Of a stretch of DNA of 64,000 nucleotides, positions 16,780-27,187 are shown piece by piece. The DNA comes from Verrucomicrobiales bacterium (lineage in GTDB: Bacteria; Verrucomicrobiota; Verrucomicrobiia; Verrucomicrobiales; V1-33), in the NCBI GenBank assembly GCA_018003315.1, contig JAGNEJ010000012.1:1-64000 (forward strand), given 5' to 3'. A program made the position numbers and the translations under genes. The notes beneath the pieces were generated by a model that was not told the origin of the DNA, searched no databases, and saw only the letters and a list, made by a program, of their open reading frames with translations. Every line of letters begins with the position of its first letter. Position 1 is the first letter of the stretch.

Positions 16780-18399
16780 ATGAAATTTCTGCTTTCCCAT
16801 CTTCTCGCGGCCACGCTGGCCGCTGCCATCACTTGGTTCGCCGTCGGACGCCATCCTCATGAGGCCAGTCAGCCCCCGGGTGGTTCCGAACGGAAGATTT
16901 TGTATTACCAGAGCCCCATGCACCCGTGGGTCAAATCCGACCAGCCCGGGCGGTGCACGGTGTGCGGCATGGCATTGGTGCCCGTTTACGAAGGGGATGC
17001 CGACCATTCCGCTGACCATGTCGGCCTGGTCATTCTGCCGCCGGGCAGTCCGTCCGCTGCGCAGATTCAAACCGACACGGTCAAACGCGGCAAACTGCAG
17101 CGCACGCTGCGCGTGGCGGGCATTGTGGAGGAGGATGATTCCAAGCACCGCATCCTCAGCGCTTACATTCCGGGGCGGATCGAAAGCCTGCACGTCAACT
17201 ACGAAGGGGCCGAAGTCGCCGTTGGCCAGCCGCTGGCGACCTTTTACAGCCGTGAACTGCTGGGGGCAGCGGGGGAATACAAACTGCTGGCCGCTCAGGG
17301 CGGTGCGGCGCTGGATGCGGTGAAACTCAAGCTGCGCCAGTTCGGGCTCTCGCCGGACCAGATTGCCCGGATTCCGGAACGCAAGAACGATGATCTGTTC
17401 TTTGACATCCTTGCGCCCGTGAGCGGCACGGTCGTCAAGCGCAGCATTTACCAGGGGCAGTATGTGACGGAAGGGGCTCCGCTCTTTGAACTGGCAGACT
17501 TTTCCACGATGTGGTTCCAGTTCATCGCCTATGAGCAGGATTTGGCGCTGCTGAAAGCGGGTCAGAAGGTGCAGATCACCACGCCGACACTTCCGGGCAA
17601 AACGCTGGAAGCCACCGTCAAGTTCATCAATCCCAACCTCGACAGCATGACGCGATCGGCAAAGGTTCGAGTGGAAATTCCCAATCCGAACCGGGAACTG
17701 AGGAATCGGGTGTATGCGGATGCGGAAGTGCTGGTTGATGCCCCGGAAGCCCTGATCGTGTCGCGGTCAGCGGTGCTGTGGTCTGGCACTCGCCCCCGGG
17801 TTTATGTGGAGAAGGACCAGGGCGCCTATGAACTGCGGACAGTGCGCCTCGGCAGGTCGGGAGATGCCGCCTGGGAGGTGCTGGAGGGACTGACCGAAGG
17901 GGAAAAGGTGGTGGCCAGCGGAAATATGCTCATCGACAGCCAGGCGCAGATCGATGGCATCACCGCGCCGTCGCACGAACACGAACCGCACCCGCCGGCG
18001 GTGCTGGCGGACGCTGCGGCAATGAAGCCGTGGGAGGAATATCTGCGCACTGCGGCCACACTTTCAGCCGCGCTCGCTCAGGGAAATCTCAAGGAATACA
18101 ACGGGGCGCTGGCCGCTCTGCCGGTTGCGCCGGACATGCTGGCATCCGTGGTGCCGCCGGCCCCCGCAGGGGATATCAAATCGGCACGCAGGAACTTTTT
18201 GCCGTGGAGCCAGGCCGTTTCCGAATTTGCGCTGGGACTGCGCGGCAAAGTGCCATCGCTGCGGGTGCTGCAGTGCCCCATGACCGCGGACCTCTGGGAA
18301 GGCGCACCGCCAAAGGCCCGGTGGGTGCAGTTTTCGACCGGTGTGCAGAATCCATTCTGGGGCGATGAAATGCTCGACTGCGGATCGGATGTAAAATGA
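16780..18399 (+). CDS. RND efflux periplasmic adaptor, CusB type, with heavy-metal-binding domain
   Basis: A protein of 539 residues. MKFLLSHLLAATLAAAITWF is a membrane anchor or signal. Residues about 40-75 form a heavy-metal binding domain of the YHS-like HMBD family (SPMHPWVKSDQPGRCTVCGM), here lacking the first Cys of the usual CPMHP. The membrane-fusion part follows (GRIESLHVNYEGAEVAVGQP; the barrel with LEATVKFINPNLDS). From about 415 on there is a DUF3347-like C-terminal domain (EYLRTAATLSAALAQGNLKE). It should link the CusA-type pump to an outer-membrane channel and hand over Cu(I)/Ag(I). ATG 16780 is preferred over an upstream start at 16744. Confidence 0.9.
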   Translation: MKFLLSHLLAATLAAAITWFAVGRHPHEASQPPGGSERKILYYQSPMHPWVKSDQPGRCTVCGMALVPVYEGDADHSADHVGLVILPPGSPSAAQIQTDTVKRGKLQRTLRVAGIVEEDDSKHRILSAYIPGRIESLHVNYEGAEVAVGQPLATFYSRELLGAAGEYKLLAAQGGAALDAVKLKLRQFGLSPDQIARIPERKNDDLFFDILAPVSGTVVKRSIYQGQYVTEGAPLFELADFSTMWFQFIAYEQDLALLKAGQKVQITTPTLPGKTLEATVKFINPNLDSMTRSAKVRVEIPNPNRELRNRVYADAEVLVDAPEALIVSRSAVLWSGTRPRVYVEKDQGAYELRTVRLGRSGDAAWEVLEGLTEGEKVVASGNMLIDSQAQIDGITAPSHEHEPHPPAVLADAAAMKPWEEYLRTAATLSAALAQGNLKEYNGALAALPVAPDMLASVVPPAPAGDIKSARRNFLPWSQAVSEFALGLRGKVPSLRVLQCPMTADLWEGAPPKARWVQFSTGVQNPFWGDEMLDCGSDVK

Positions 18400-18474
18400 T
18401 GCCGACCCTGCCATGAAAAATTTCCTGACCAATCCGGGGCCAGGCAAACCCAACAACAAACCATAACAGACAAC

Positions 18475-18777
18475 ATGAAAACAATCCAAAAACACCTCGG
18501 GAAACTCCTGCTTCTGGCATTCGCTGCCGGGCTGGCCGCCTGCCAGACCCCAACGGCACCGGGTCCTGAAAGCTGTGTGATGTGCGACAAATGCAAGACC
18601 GTCTGGGTAAAGCGCCCCTCACAGGTCGGTGGAAAATTCACGGTGATGTCCAGCAAAAAGGTCCATGCCTGTTCGGACTGCCGTTCGGCGGTGGAAACCT
18701 TCTTCAAAACGGGTGTCCTGAAACATTCCTGTGCCAAATGCGGCGGCGACATGACCTGCTGCACCGTGCAGCCATAG
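18475..18777 (+). CDS. Cys-rich lipoprotein of the metal cluster
   Basis: A 100-residue protein. MKTIQKHLGKLLLLAFAAGL leads to a lipobox (LAAC), so the mature protein begins with a lipidated Cys. The body carries CVMCDKC, CSDC and CAKCGGDMTCC, that is several CxxC knuckles suited to Zn, Cu or Ag binding. No family name is known to me, but its place between the adaptor and the P-type ATPase argues for a metal sensor, sponge or chaperone at the envelope. It begins 75 bases after the adaptor and is followed by a strong hairpin. Confidence 0.78.
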   Translation: MKTIQKHLGKLLLLAFAAGLAACQTPTAPGPESCVMCDKCKTVWVKRPSQVGGKFTVMSSKKVHACSDCRSAVETFFKTGVLKHSCAKCGGDMTCCTVQP

Positions 18778-18804
18778 AGCCGCTCCACCCCCGCTTGTTT
18801 CCCC

Positions 18805-18833
18805 CCCTGCGCAGAAGCGAATTCTGCGCAGGG
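18805..18833. promoter_or_regulatory. Perfect 12-pair hairpin between the Cys lipoprotein and the P-type ATPase
   Basis: CCCTGCGCAGAA (18805-18816) and TTCTGCGCAGGG (18822-18833) are perfect inverted arms with a 5-base loop. It ends 25 bases before the ATPase ATG and starts 28 bases after the lipoprotein stop. No U-tract follows, so it may tune the expression of the two halves of the operon, stabilise mRNA, or be a regulator site. Confidence 0.55.
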
Positions 18834-18858
18834 AAAGCAATTTCAACCCCATTTTGCC

Positions 18859-21015
18859 ATGAGCCACTGCTGTTGCCAGCACGACCATTCCCATCCGCCC
18901 GTCACACCGCCCGCAACGGCGAAATACTTCTGCCCGATGTGTCCCGGCGTTGTTTCCGACGTGCCAGGCGACTGTCCCAAATGCGGCATGCGGCTGGAAG
19001 CAAATCCCCTGCTGGTGGATGCGGATGCCGAAGCGCGTGCGGAACTGGATGCGGCCAGGCGCAGGCTGCTCATCGCCGCGCTGCTCACCCTGCCAGTGTT
19101 CGTTCTGGGGATGGCGCATTTCATTCCCGGACTGGCCCATGCTCCGTGGGTGCACGGCACGGCTTCCCGCTGGATTCAAGCGGCGCTGTCCAGCGCGGTG
19201 GTGCTTTGGGCGGGCGCTCCCTATTTCGTCAAGGGCTGGCGCTCCTTGGTCATCCGGCAGACGAACATGTGGACGCTGATCATGCTGGGTGTGGGCGCCG
19301 CCTGGCTGGCCTCCATGCTGGCAGTGGCCGCTCCGGGATTGTTTCCGGAAAATCTGCGCCAGCAGGGACCTCCGCCCATTTATTTCGAGGCGGCGGCGGT
19401 GATCATCGTGCTCGTCATGTTGGGTCAATGGATGGAAGGCCGGGCGCGTCATGCCACCGGCGGGGCGCTGCGCTCGCTACTCGCCCTGGCTCCACCGCAG
19501 GCGACGCTGGTCAGGGAAGGCGGCGATGAAGTGGTGCCGCTGGCGGCGGTGCAGGCGGGAAACCGGCTGCGGGTCAAACCTGGCGAGCGGATTCCGGTGG
19601 ACGGGGTGGTCATCGAAGGGCGGTCCAGCGTGGATGAATCCATGCTCACCGGCGAACCGCTTCCTGTCGAAAAATCCGCAGGCCAGCCAGTGACCGGCGG
19701 AACGTTGAACGGCACGGGCTCTTTTGTCATGGAAGCCCGGCGGGTGGGGGCGGACACCGTGCTGGCGCAGATTGTCAGCCGAGTCAGCGAAGCCCAGAAC
19801 AGCCGGGTGCCCATGCAGGTGCTCGCCGACAAGGTCGCCGCGGTCTTCGTCCCGGTGGTCGTGCTGGTGGCGGTGCTCACCGTGGTTTTGTGGCTCTTCC
19901 TGGGACCGGCTCCGGCCTTTGCCAATGCCCTGCTCCACGGGATTGCCGTGCTGATCATCGCCTGCCCGTGCGCCTTGGGCCTGGCAACTCCCATGGCGGT
20001 GACGGCGGGAATGGGGCGGGGGGCGCAGGCGGGGATTCTCTTCAAGGACGCAGCCTCTCTCCAGCGGCTGCGGGATGTGGATACGATCATTTTCGACAAA
20101 ACCGGCACCCTGACCGTGGGCAGTCCGGAGGTGACCGGAGTATTTCCTGCGGAAAATGTGACGGACGAAGCATTGCTGGCCGTTGCCGGTGCGGTTGAAC
20201 AGTCCAGTGAACACCCGCTGGCCGCGGCCGTATTGAAGGAGGCCAAAGCGCGAAGTTTGGCGCTGCCGACGGTATCGGATTTTCATTCCGTCACCGGCGG
20301 AGGCGTGGAAGGAACGGTCGATGGCCGGAAAGTCCGCATCGGAACCGCCGCGCATGCCGGAGTCATCGTCCCGGAATCCGTGGCCATCGACCGCAGGGCG
20401 ACGCCGCTGGTGGTTTCGGTGGATGGGCGATTTTTCGGCGTGTTAGGCGTCGCTGATGCCGTGAAAAAAAGCGCCTCCGAGGCCATCGCCATTCTCCGTT
20501 CCCAGGGGCTTGGCCTGAAGTTGTTCACAGGCGACCAGCAGGAAGCGGCGCTGGCCGTTGCCGAGGAACTGGGACTGGATTCCGGCGGCGTTTCTGCGGG
20601 GATGAAACCGGAAGACAAACAGCAGCGACTGCGCGCGCTGCAGCAGGCGGGAAACATCGTGGCGATGGCCGGCGACGGCATCAATGACGCTCCAGCGCTG
20701 GCGGCGGCGGATGTGGGGATCGCCATGGGCACAGGAACGGACATTGCGATGCAGAGCGCTCCGGTGACTCTGGTGAAAGGGGACCTGCGCGCCCTAGCCC
20801 GGGCCATCACCCTGAGCCGGGCCACGGTTTCCAATCTCAAGCAAAATCTCTTTCTGGCCTTTGCCTACAATGCGCTGGCCATTCCCCTGGCCGCTGGCGC
20901 TTTCATTCCGTTTGGCGGTCCCAGCCTCAGTCCCATGGTGGCCGGACTGGCAATGAGCCTGAGTTCCGTTTCCGTCATCACCAACGCGCTGCGCCTGCGG
21001 CATCTCAAATTATGA
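18859..21015 (+). CDS. Copper/silver-translocating P1B-type ATPase
   Basis: A protein of 718 residues. The N-terminus is His/Cys-rich ([14 protein letters not shown]) and carries an HMBD ([20 protein letters not shown]); the usual HMA domain is missing. Membrane metal motif [13 protein letters not shown] (CPC at 369-371), phosphorylation site DKTGTLT (D413), HP motif SSEHPLA, and hinge [10 protein letters not shown] are all present. ATP hydrolysis moves Cu(I) or Ag(I) from cytoplasm to periplasm. The stop overlaps the next ATG by four bases (ATGA), so it is translationally coupled to the CusA-like pump. Confidence 0.94.
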   Translation: MSHCCCQHDHSHPPVTPPATAKYFCPMCPGVVSDVPGDCPKCGMRLEANPLLVDADAEARAELDAARRRLLIAALLTLPVFVLGMAHFIPGLAHAPWVHGTASRWIQAALSSAVVLWAGAPYFVKGWRSLVIRQTNMWTLIMLGVGAAWLASMLAVAAPGLFPENLRQQGPPPIYFEAAAVIIVLVMLGQWMEGRARHATGGALRSLLALAPPQATLVREGGDEVVPLAAVQAGNRLRVKPGERIPVDGVVIEGRSSVDESMLTGEPLPVEKSAGQPVTGGTLNGTGSFVMEARRVGADTVLAQIVSRVSEAQNSRVPMQVLADKVAAVFVPVVVLVAVLTVVLWLFLGPAPAFANALLHGIAVLIIACPCALGLATPMAVTAGMGRGAQAGILFKDAASLQRLRDVDTIIFDKTGTLTVGSPEVTGVFPAENVTDEALLAVAGAVEQSSEHPLAAAVLKEAKARSLALPTVSDFHSVTGGGVEGTVDGRKVRIGTAAHAGVIVPESVAIDRRATPLVVSVDGRFFGVLGVADAVKKSASEAIAILRSQGLGLKLFTGDQQEAALAVAEELGLDSGGVSAGMKPEDKQQRLRALQQAGNIVAMAGDGINDAPALAAADVGIAMGTGTDIAMQSAPVTLVKGDLRALARAITLSRATVSNLKQNLFLAFAYNALAIPLAAGAFIPFGGPSLSPMVAGLAMSLSSVSVITNALRLRHLKL

Positions 21016-24000
21016 TCCGACGTGTCATCGACTGGTCCCTGCGCAACCGCTTTCTGGTGGCCTGCGCCACGCTGCTCCTGGTTGGCCTGGGGGTGCGGGC
21101 GCTTTTCCTCACGCCGGTGGATGCCATCCCCGACCTGAGTGAAAACCAGGTCATTGTCTTCGCCGACTACATGGGGCGCGGGCCGCAGGAGGTGGAGGAC
21201 CAGGTCACCTATCCGCTTTCCGTCAACCTTCAGGGGCTGGCGGGCGTAAAGACGGTCCGAGCTACCAGCATGTTCGGATTTTCGCTCATCACCGTCATTT
21301 TTGATGACAAAACCGACAACTACTTCGCCCGCCAGCGGGTGCTGGAACGGCTCAACTACCTCGGCTCCACCATGCCGCCGGGCGTGGAGCCCCGCCTGGG
21401 CCCGGATGCCACGGGCCTGGGATGGATTTACCAATACTATCTGCACGTGGACCCCGCTGCCTCGCCGAACGGCGGCTACGACCTGGGGCAGCTCCGCGCC
21501 ATTCAGGACTGGTATGTCCGCTATCAACTCAACAGCGTGCCGGGAGTGGCGGAAGTCGGCAGCGTCGGCGGATTTGTCAGGCAGTATCAGATTGAAGTGG
21601 ATTCCCAGAAGATGCGCTCCGTCGGCGTCACCCTCGACATGGTGATGACCGCGGTGGGGCAGTCGAATTTGAACGTCGGCGGCAAGACGATCGAGGAAAA
21701 CGGAATGGAGTTTGTGGTGCGCGGCGTCGGCTTGGTGAAGGATGCCACCGACATTGAAAAGACGGTACTGGTGGAAAAGGACGGCACGCCCGTTTACCTC
21801 AAGGACGTGGCCCGCGTCGAAGTGGGCGGCGATTTCCGCCGCGGGACGCTGGACATCGACGGACGCGAAGTGGTGGGCGGCATGGTGGTGATGCGCACCG
21901 GGGAGAACGCCCGGGAGGTGATTCTTCGGGTGAAGGAAAAAATTGAACAGCTTTCCAGCGGCCTGCCTCCGGGGGTTTCGATCCGTCCCTTTTACGACCG
22001 CAGCGACCTCATCGACCGGACCATCGACACCCTCAAACATGCCCTGACCGAAGAAATCCTGCTCGTCACCCTGGCGCACATTCTGTTCCTCTGGCATTTC
22101 CGCAGCATTCTCATCGTCACGCTTCCGCTGCCCATCAGCATTCTCATTGGCTTTCTGCTGATGAAGGAATTCGGGATCTCCTCGAACATCATGAGCCTCT
22201 CCGGCATTGCCATCGCCATCGGGGTGCTGGTCGATGCCGCGATTGTCCTCACCGAAAACGTGATCCGCCACTGCGAGCTGGCCGAAAAGACCAAGGGCGC
22301 TCCGCTCGATGCCCGCGAGCGTTTCCGCGTGGTCAGGGCGGCTTCGAAACAAGTGGGTCGGCCCATCTTTTTCGCGATGGTCATCATCATCCTGGCCTTT
22401 GTTCCGGTCTTTGCGCTGCAGGGACAGGAAGGCAAGCTGTTCCACCCGCTCGCCTTCACCAAAACCTTCGCCATGGTCGGCAGCACCCTGCTGGCGGTGA
22501 CCATCGTTCCAGTGCTCTGCACCTGGCTGGTCCGCGGCCCGTTTCACTCGGAGGACCGCAACCTGGTGATGCGGCTGCTCATGCGGATTTATGAGCCGGC
22601 GCTCGACTTCTCCCTCAAGCACCGCAAAACGGTGCTCGCCGGGGCGGCCCTGCTGCTGGCCGCGGCCGTGGTGGTGGCAGTCGGCCTGCCGGGCAAGGCC
22701 GTGGAAAAATTGTCAGGATTTCCCCGGCTCCAAAAACTGGTGAGCGGCATCGGGCGGGAATTCATGCCCCCGCTGAACGAGGGCAGTCTGCTGCTGATGC
22801 CCACCTATGCGCCGGCGACCAGCCTCAGCGAGGTCCAGCGCGTCATGTCCTGGCAGGACCGCGTCATCAAAGCCACGCCCGAAGTCGTGTCCGCCGCGGG
22901 CAAACTGGGCCGTGCAGACACCGCCACCGATCCGGCACCGACGGAAATGATCGAAACGACGATCATGCTCAAGCCCGAAAGCGAATGGCGTCCGGGCATG
23001 ACCAAGGAAAAGTTGATCGCGGAGCTGACGGAGAAACTGCGGCAGGTTCCCGGCGGGGTGCCGGGATTTTTGCAGCCGATCGAAAACCGGATCCTCATGA
23101 TTTCGACTGGCATCCGCGCGCAGTTGGGCGTGAAGCTGCTGGGGGACAACCTCGATGAACTGCAGAAGTGGGCGTTCGAAGTGCAGCACATCGTGGAATC
23201 AGTGAGCGGCGCCGCGGGAGTGACCGCGAGCCGCGTGCAGGGCAAGCCCTACATCGAGATCGAAGTGGACCGCGAGGCAATGGCACGGTTTGGCTTGCGC
23301 GTGCAGGATGTGATGGACGTGGTCGAGGCCGGACTGGGCGGGAAAAACGTGACCACGGCAATCGACGGGAGAAACCGCTATCCAATCCAGGTCCGTCTCC
23401 AGCGCAGCGAACGCGAGGACCTGACGCGTCTCAAGGATGTCCTGGTGGCCAGCCAGTCCGGCAAGGTGGTGCCGCTGGGCCAGGTGGCGAAGATCAGCCG
23501 CCGGGAAGGTCCTAACGAAATCGGCAGTGAAAACGGACGGCTTCGTTCCTTCGTGCAGGCCAACGTGCAGGGTCGGGATTTGGGCAGTTTCGTCGATGAG
23601 GTCAAGCGGCGCATCACCGAAGAAATCCTTCCGCGGCTTCCCAAGGGTATGACCGTGGAATACTCGGGAGAGTATGAAAACCAGATCCGGGCGGCAAAAA
23701 CGCTGGCCATGATTGTCCCGACCGTCATGGGCATCATTTTTGTGCTTCTGTTTGTCGTTTACGGCAGCGCCAAGGAGGCCGCTCACGTGATCCTCGCCGT
23801 GCCGTTTGCCCTGAGCGGCGGAGTCTTCCTGCAGTATGCCCTGGGATGGAATTTCAGCGTGGCCGTCTGGGTCGGCTACATCGCCCTGTTTGGGACTGCC
23901 ATTCAGACTGGCATCGTCATGGTCGTCTATTTGGAAGAGGCACTGGAACGCCGGCAAAAAGACCTTGCGGCGCACGGGAAGTCCCTGGACATGGCCGGGC

Positions 24001-24254
24001 TGATCCAGGCGGTCAAAGAGGGCGCCAAACTGCGCCTGCGCCCCAAAGTGATGACCGTGGCTACCATCGTCGCCAGCCTGCTGCCAATTTTGTGGAGCCA
24101 CCGGACCGGTTCTGAAATCATGCAGCCGCTGGCCACGCCGGTCATCGGTGGCATGGTCAGCAGCCTGCTCCACATTCTGATCGTCACGCCGGTCATCTTC
24201 GTGTGGCTGCGCAGCCGGGAGCTTGCCTCACCGAAGCCGCAACATTCGGCGTGA
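21012..24254 (+). CDS. CusA/CzcA-type heavy-metal RND efflux pump
   Basis: A protein of 1080 residues. It begins [20 protein letters not shown] with the first membrane helix. Signatures of the heavy-metal RND family: [40 protein letters not shown]-type helix regions, [19 protein letters not shown] with the proton-relay acid, and the mid-protein [17 protein letters not shown]. The CusA-type ending [19 protein letters not shown] is present. It uses proton flow to pump metal ions out of the periplasm together with the adaptor encoded upstream. The outer-membrane TolC/CusC partner is not in the operon. The ATG overlaps the ATPase stop. Confidence 0.95.
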   Translation: MIRRVIDWSLRNRFLVACATLLLVGLGVRALFLTPVDAIPDLSENQVIVFADYMGRGPQEVEDQVTYPLSVNLQGLAGVKTVRATSMFGFSLITVIFDDKTDNYFARQRVLERLNYLGSTMPPGVEPRLGPDATGLGWIYQYYLHVDPAASPNGGYDLGQLRAIQDWYVRYQLNSVPGVAEVGSVGGFVRQYQIEVDSQKMRSVGVTLDMVMTAVGQSNLNVGGKTIEENGMEFVVRGVGLVKDATDIEKTVLVEKDGTPVYLKDVARVEVGGDFRRGTLDIDGREVVGGMVVMRTGENAREVILRVKEKIEQLSSGLPPGVSIRPFYDRSDLIDRTIDTLKHALTEEILLVTLAHILFLWHFRSILIVTLPLPISILIGFLLMKEFGISSNIMSLSGIAIAIGVLVDAAIVLTENVIRHCELAEKTKGAPLDARERFRVVRAASKQVGRPIFFAMVIIILAFVPVFALQGQEGKLFHPLAFTKTFAMVGSTLLAVTIVPVLCTWLVRGPFHSEDRNLVMRLLMRIYEPALDFSLKHRKTVLAGAALLLAAAVVVAVGLPGKAVEKLSGFPRLQKLVSGIGREFMPPLNEGSLLLMPTYAPATSLSEVQRVMSWQDRVIKATPEVVSAAGKLGRADTATDPAPTEMIETTIMLKPESEWRPGMTKEKLIAELTEKLRQVPGGVPGFLQPIENRILMISTGIRAQLGVKLLGDNLDELQKWAFEVQHIVESVSGAAGVTASRVQGKPYIEIEVDREAMARFGLRVQDVMDVVEAGLGGKNVTTAIDGRNRYPIQVRLQRSEREDLTRLKDVLVASQSGKVVPLGQVAKISRREGPNEIGSENGRLRSFVQANVQGRDLGSFVDEVKRRITEEILPRLPKGMTVEYSGEYENQIRAAKTLAMIVPTVMGIIFVLLFVVYGSAKEAAHVILAVPFALSGGVFLQYALGWNFSVAVWVGYIALFGTAIQTGIVMVVYLEEALERRQKDLAAHGKSLDMAGLIQAVKEGAKLRLRPKVMTVATIVASLLPILWSHRTGSEIMQPLATPVIGGMVSSLLHILIVTPVIFVWLRSRELASPKPQHSA

Positions 24255-24312
24255 CGCAAAAAAGCGGGGTTGGGGATTGCCAATTCCACCGGGGTTTCGC
24301 AGATTCTCCGGC

Positions 24313-27123
24313 ATGTCTCCGCGTTTTGTTTTCATGATAGGGCTGTTTCCTGCGGGACTGTGGTCCCATGCCGGGGAAACAACGTTGAACGGGCAAACCT
24401 TCCAGGTCGCCGACGGATACACCCTGGAGGTGGCGGTGCCGCCGTCGCTGGTGCAGCGGCCTGTGGAAGCGGACTTCGATTCCAAGGGGCGGCTTTATGT
24501 GAGTGAGTCCTCGGGGTCGAACGCACCCGTCGCGGAACAGTTGGAGAAAAAGCCCCACCGGCTGTTGCAGCTTTCCGACAAGGACGGCGATGGCAGTTAT
24601 GAGGATCGGAAGGTTTTTGCCGACGGGCTGATGCTTCCCGAGGGGGTTCTCTGTCATGGCGGTTCGATTTTCGTGGCAGCGCCGCCGCAGATTTGGAAAT
24701 TCACGGATGGGGACGATGATGGAGTGGCGGAGCGGCGCGAAGAGTGGTTCGACGGCAAAACCCTGACCGGATGCGCCAACGATCTGCACGGACCGTATGC
24801 CGGCCCCGACGGACGGATCTACTGGTGCAAGGGAGCCTTTGCCGAACAGACCCACAACCTGCCCGGCAAACCCGGATGGCAATCCCGGGCCAGTCACGTT
24901 TTCCGCGCCAGACCTGACGGAACGAACATCGAGTGCGTGTTTACCGCCGGCATGGACAATCCGGTCGGACTGGCGTGGACGCCGGAAAATGATCTGATGG
25001 TGAGCGGAACCTTCCTGCAGCATCCGGAAGCGGGGCGGCGCGACGGCATCATCCACGCGGTTCCCGGCGGCGTTTGGGGAAAAGATCACGATGTGCTCGA
25101 CGGCCATCCCCGCACCGGCGCACTGATGCCGCCGATGACCCACCTCGGCCCGGCGGCCGCTGCCGGCATGTGCCGCTATGGGCGGGATCTGCTCGTCTGC
25201 CAGTTCAACCTGCGGATGGTTAGCCGCCATGAACTTTTCCCCGATGGCGCCACCTACCGCACCGTGGACACTCCGCTGCTCATTTCGGATCATCCTGATT
25301 TCCACCCCACCGATGTCCTGCAGGCCCCGGATGGCAGCATTCTGGTCATCGACACCGGCGGCTGGTACAAGCTCTGTTGCCCGACCTCTCAGATCGCCAA
25401 GCCGGAGGTTCCGGGAGCCATTTACCGCCTGCGCAGAACCAGCGGCGAAATTCCCTGCACCGTCCCGCCGCCACGCTGGAAGCTGCATTCGGTCGGCAAC
25501 CTGGAAGCATTGTGCCGGCAGTTGCAGTCGGAAAACCGCCATGTGGTCCGGCGCGCCGTGGAGGAACTGGGCCGGTGGCCCGCACGGCGGAATTCCTTTG
25601 CGAAGGCTCACCAGGCTGCCGTCCGCATCGTCGGGCCATTGCTGCAGGCGGCATCCCTTCCGGACATGGACCGTTTTTTGGAGCATGCCATCACCTTTGC
25701 CCTGCTGGAGGGCGGCGATCCGGGTGAAATGCGCGCCCAGCTTGCCGGCGCGGGAATTCCGGCAAAGCGGATGCTGTTGATGGTCCTTTCGCAGAAGGCG
25801 CCGGAAATCGTCGATCCCCGGCAGGTCGCGGAATGGATCACCAGCCGTGACGCCGGACTCAGGGATGCGCTGCGGTTTGCTTTTGTCAGGGTGCCAGCGT
25901 GGAAATTCGCCGCCTCCATCTGGCTGCGGGATCATTTTTCCGCACTGCCGGAATCGGAGAAATGGCCGATCTTCGATTTCGCACTGGCTGCGGAGATTGA
26001 TCTGGTTCCGGTGATGGAAACATTGATGAAGAGCGCGGCGGAACCGGCTTCCCGAATCAAAATTGCCGGAGCCATGCGTGCCGCCGCCCGCCGGGGTGAT
26101 TGGCCGGATGCCTGGGGCGTCTGGATGCTCGGGCTGCTGGAATCAGAAAATCTTCGCGAAGCCACCGCCGCGGCAGAATTCTTTTCCAGCTGCGGCCTGG
26201 ATGCCCGGAGGGAGTTGGAGCAGCGGCTGGGTGCCTTTGTCAGCAAGGAGCATTCTCCGGCCGAACTCCGTGTGCGGGTGCTGGCCAATCCCCGGTTGAA
26301 CGAAGCGGCATCGCGGTCGTTTCCCCTGCTGCTGGACGCCCTGGCAACGGCCAAGTCAGCGGAAGACCGGATGCGGATTGCGGAAATCATCAGCCGCACC
26401 TCCCCGGCAAAGGACCAACTGCAAAGCATCTCCGGAATCATTGCCAGGACTGGAATGCTGGAGAACCGGCTGTTGTTGCGGGCCTTTCGGAACTGTGCGG
26501 ATCCGGGTGTCGGGCGAGAACTGGTGCTGGATTTGGAACGAAGCGGAATGCTGGCGGTGCTTTCGAAGGACGTGCTGGGGGAAGCATTGGCGGGATTTCC
26601 ATCCGAGGTGCGAGCACAGGCTGAGGCCCTGCGCCGGAAAAACGACCAGGACAAGTCCGCCCAGGCACCGCGCCTGGATGAGTTGGATAAAAAACTGCCT
26701 GCGGGAGACGCACAACGGGGTTCGGTGGTTTTTCAGAGCGCCAAGGCATCCTGCGTGCTGTGCCACAAGATCGGATACAAGGGAGGCACGCTGGGGCCGG
26801 ATCTGAGCAGGGTTGGTTCCGTTAGGACACGGCGGGACCTTTTGGAGGCGGTTGTCTTTCCCAGCGCCAGTTTCGTGCGCAGCTACGAACCCGTGGACAT
26901 TCTGCGCACGGATGGCGGGCGAATGACCGGAATCATCCGGAATCAGAATGCCAATGCGATCACCCTGGGCACCGGCGCTGCAACGCCGGACGCGGTCGTG
27001 AAACTGGGCGAAATCCGGCAGATGCACGCCGCTCCGTTCAGCCTGATGCCGGCGGGGCTGGACCGCATCCTGACGGAACAGGAACTGGCGGACTTGATTG
27101 CCTTTCTCCAGGCCATGAAATAA
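24313..27123 (+). CDS. PVC-type NHL/HEAT/heme-binding CxxCH protein
   Basis: A protein of 936 residues with signal MSPRFVFMIGLFPAGLWSHA. Residues about 20-360 form a beta-propeller of the PVC 'membrane-bound dehydrogenase' type (ADFDSKGRLYVSES, DKDGDGSYEDRKVFADGL, MDNPVGLAWTPENDLMVSG). About 370-770 is helical, HEAT-like. The C-terminal 130 residues are the PVC heme domain, with CVLCHKIGYKGGTLGPDLSR (CxxCH), ending in QELADLIAFLQAMK. These proteins are very common in Planctomycetes and Verrucomicrobia and are thought to act in periplasmic sugar oxidation; the substrate is unknown. Its start is 58 bases after the CusA-like gene, and a sulfatase gene converges on it. Confidence 0.9.
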   Translation: MSPRFVFMIGLFPAGLWSHAGETTLNGQTFQVADGYTLEVAVPPSLVQRPVEADFDSKGRLYVSESSGSNAPVAEQLEKKPHRLLQLSDKDGDGSYEDRKVFADGLMLPEGVLCHGGSIFVAAPPQIWKFTDGDDDGVAERREEWFDGKTLTGCANDLHGPYAGPDGRIYWCKGAFAEQTHNLPGKPGWQSRASHVFRARPDGTNIECVFTAGMDNPVGLAWTPENDLMVSGTFLQHPEAGRRDGIIHAVPGGVWGKDHDVLDGHPRTGALMPPMTHLGPAAAAGMCRYGRDLLVCQFNLRMVSRHELFPDGATYRTVDTPLLISDHPDFHPTDVLQAPDGSILVIDTGGWYKLCCPTSQIAKPEVPGAIYRLRRTSGEIPCTVPPPRWKLHSVGNLEALCRQLQSENRHVVRRAVEELGRWPARRNSFAKAHQAAVRIVGPLLQAASLPDMDRFLEHAITFALLEGGDPGEMRAQLAGAGIPAKRMLLMVLSQKAPEIVDPRQVAEWITSRDAGLRDALRFAFVRVPAWKFAASIWLRDHFSALPESEKWPIFDFALAAEIDLVPVMETLMKSAAEPASRIKIAGAMRAAARRGDWPDAWGVWMLGLLESENLREATAAAEFFSSCGLDARRELEQRLGAFVSKEHSPAELRVRVLANPRLNEAASRSFPLLLDALATAKSAEDRMRIAEIISRTSPAKDQLQSISGIIARTGMLENRLLLRAFRNCADPGVGRELVLDLERSGMLAVLSKDVLGEALAGFPSEVRAQAEALRRKNDQDKSAQAPRLDELDKKLPAGDAQRGSVVFQSAKASCVLCHKIGYKGGTLGPDLSRVGSVRTRRDLLEAVVFPSASFVRSYEPVDILRTDGGRMTGIIRNQNANAITLGTGAATPDAVVKLGEIRQMHAAPFSLMPAGLDRILTEQELADLIAFLQAMK

Positions 27124-27156
27124 CCTGTCTGTGCGGAAAAGCGTCCGGTGCCTGGT

Positions 27157-27175
27157 GGCGCCGTTTCGGGGCGCC
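27157..27175. terminator. Hairpin between convergent NHL/heme and sulfatase genes
   Basis: GGCGCC (27157-27162) and GGCGCC (27170-27175) form a 6-pair GC stem with a 7-base loop in the 64-base gap between two convergent genes. A run of five A follows on the plus strand and the flanks lack a real U-tract, so a bidirectional terminator is possible but not strong. Confidence 0.35.
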
Positions 27176-27187
27176 GTCGGAAAAATG

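Noticed and set aside
20865-22622. Minus-strand open frame of 585 residues across the copA-cusA junction
   Set aside because: It overlaps the conserved ATPase and RND pump coding frames and shows the His/Asp/Gln-rich composition typical of a shadow frame.
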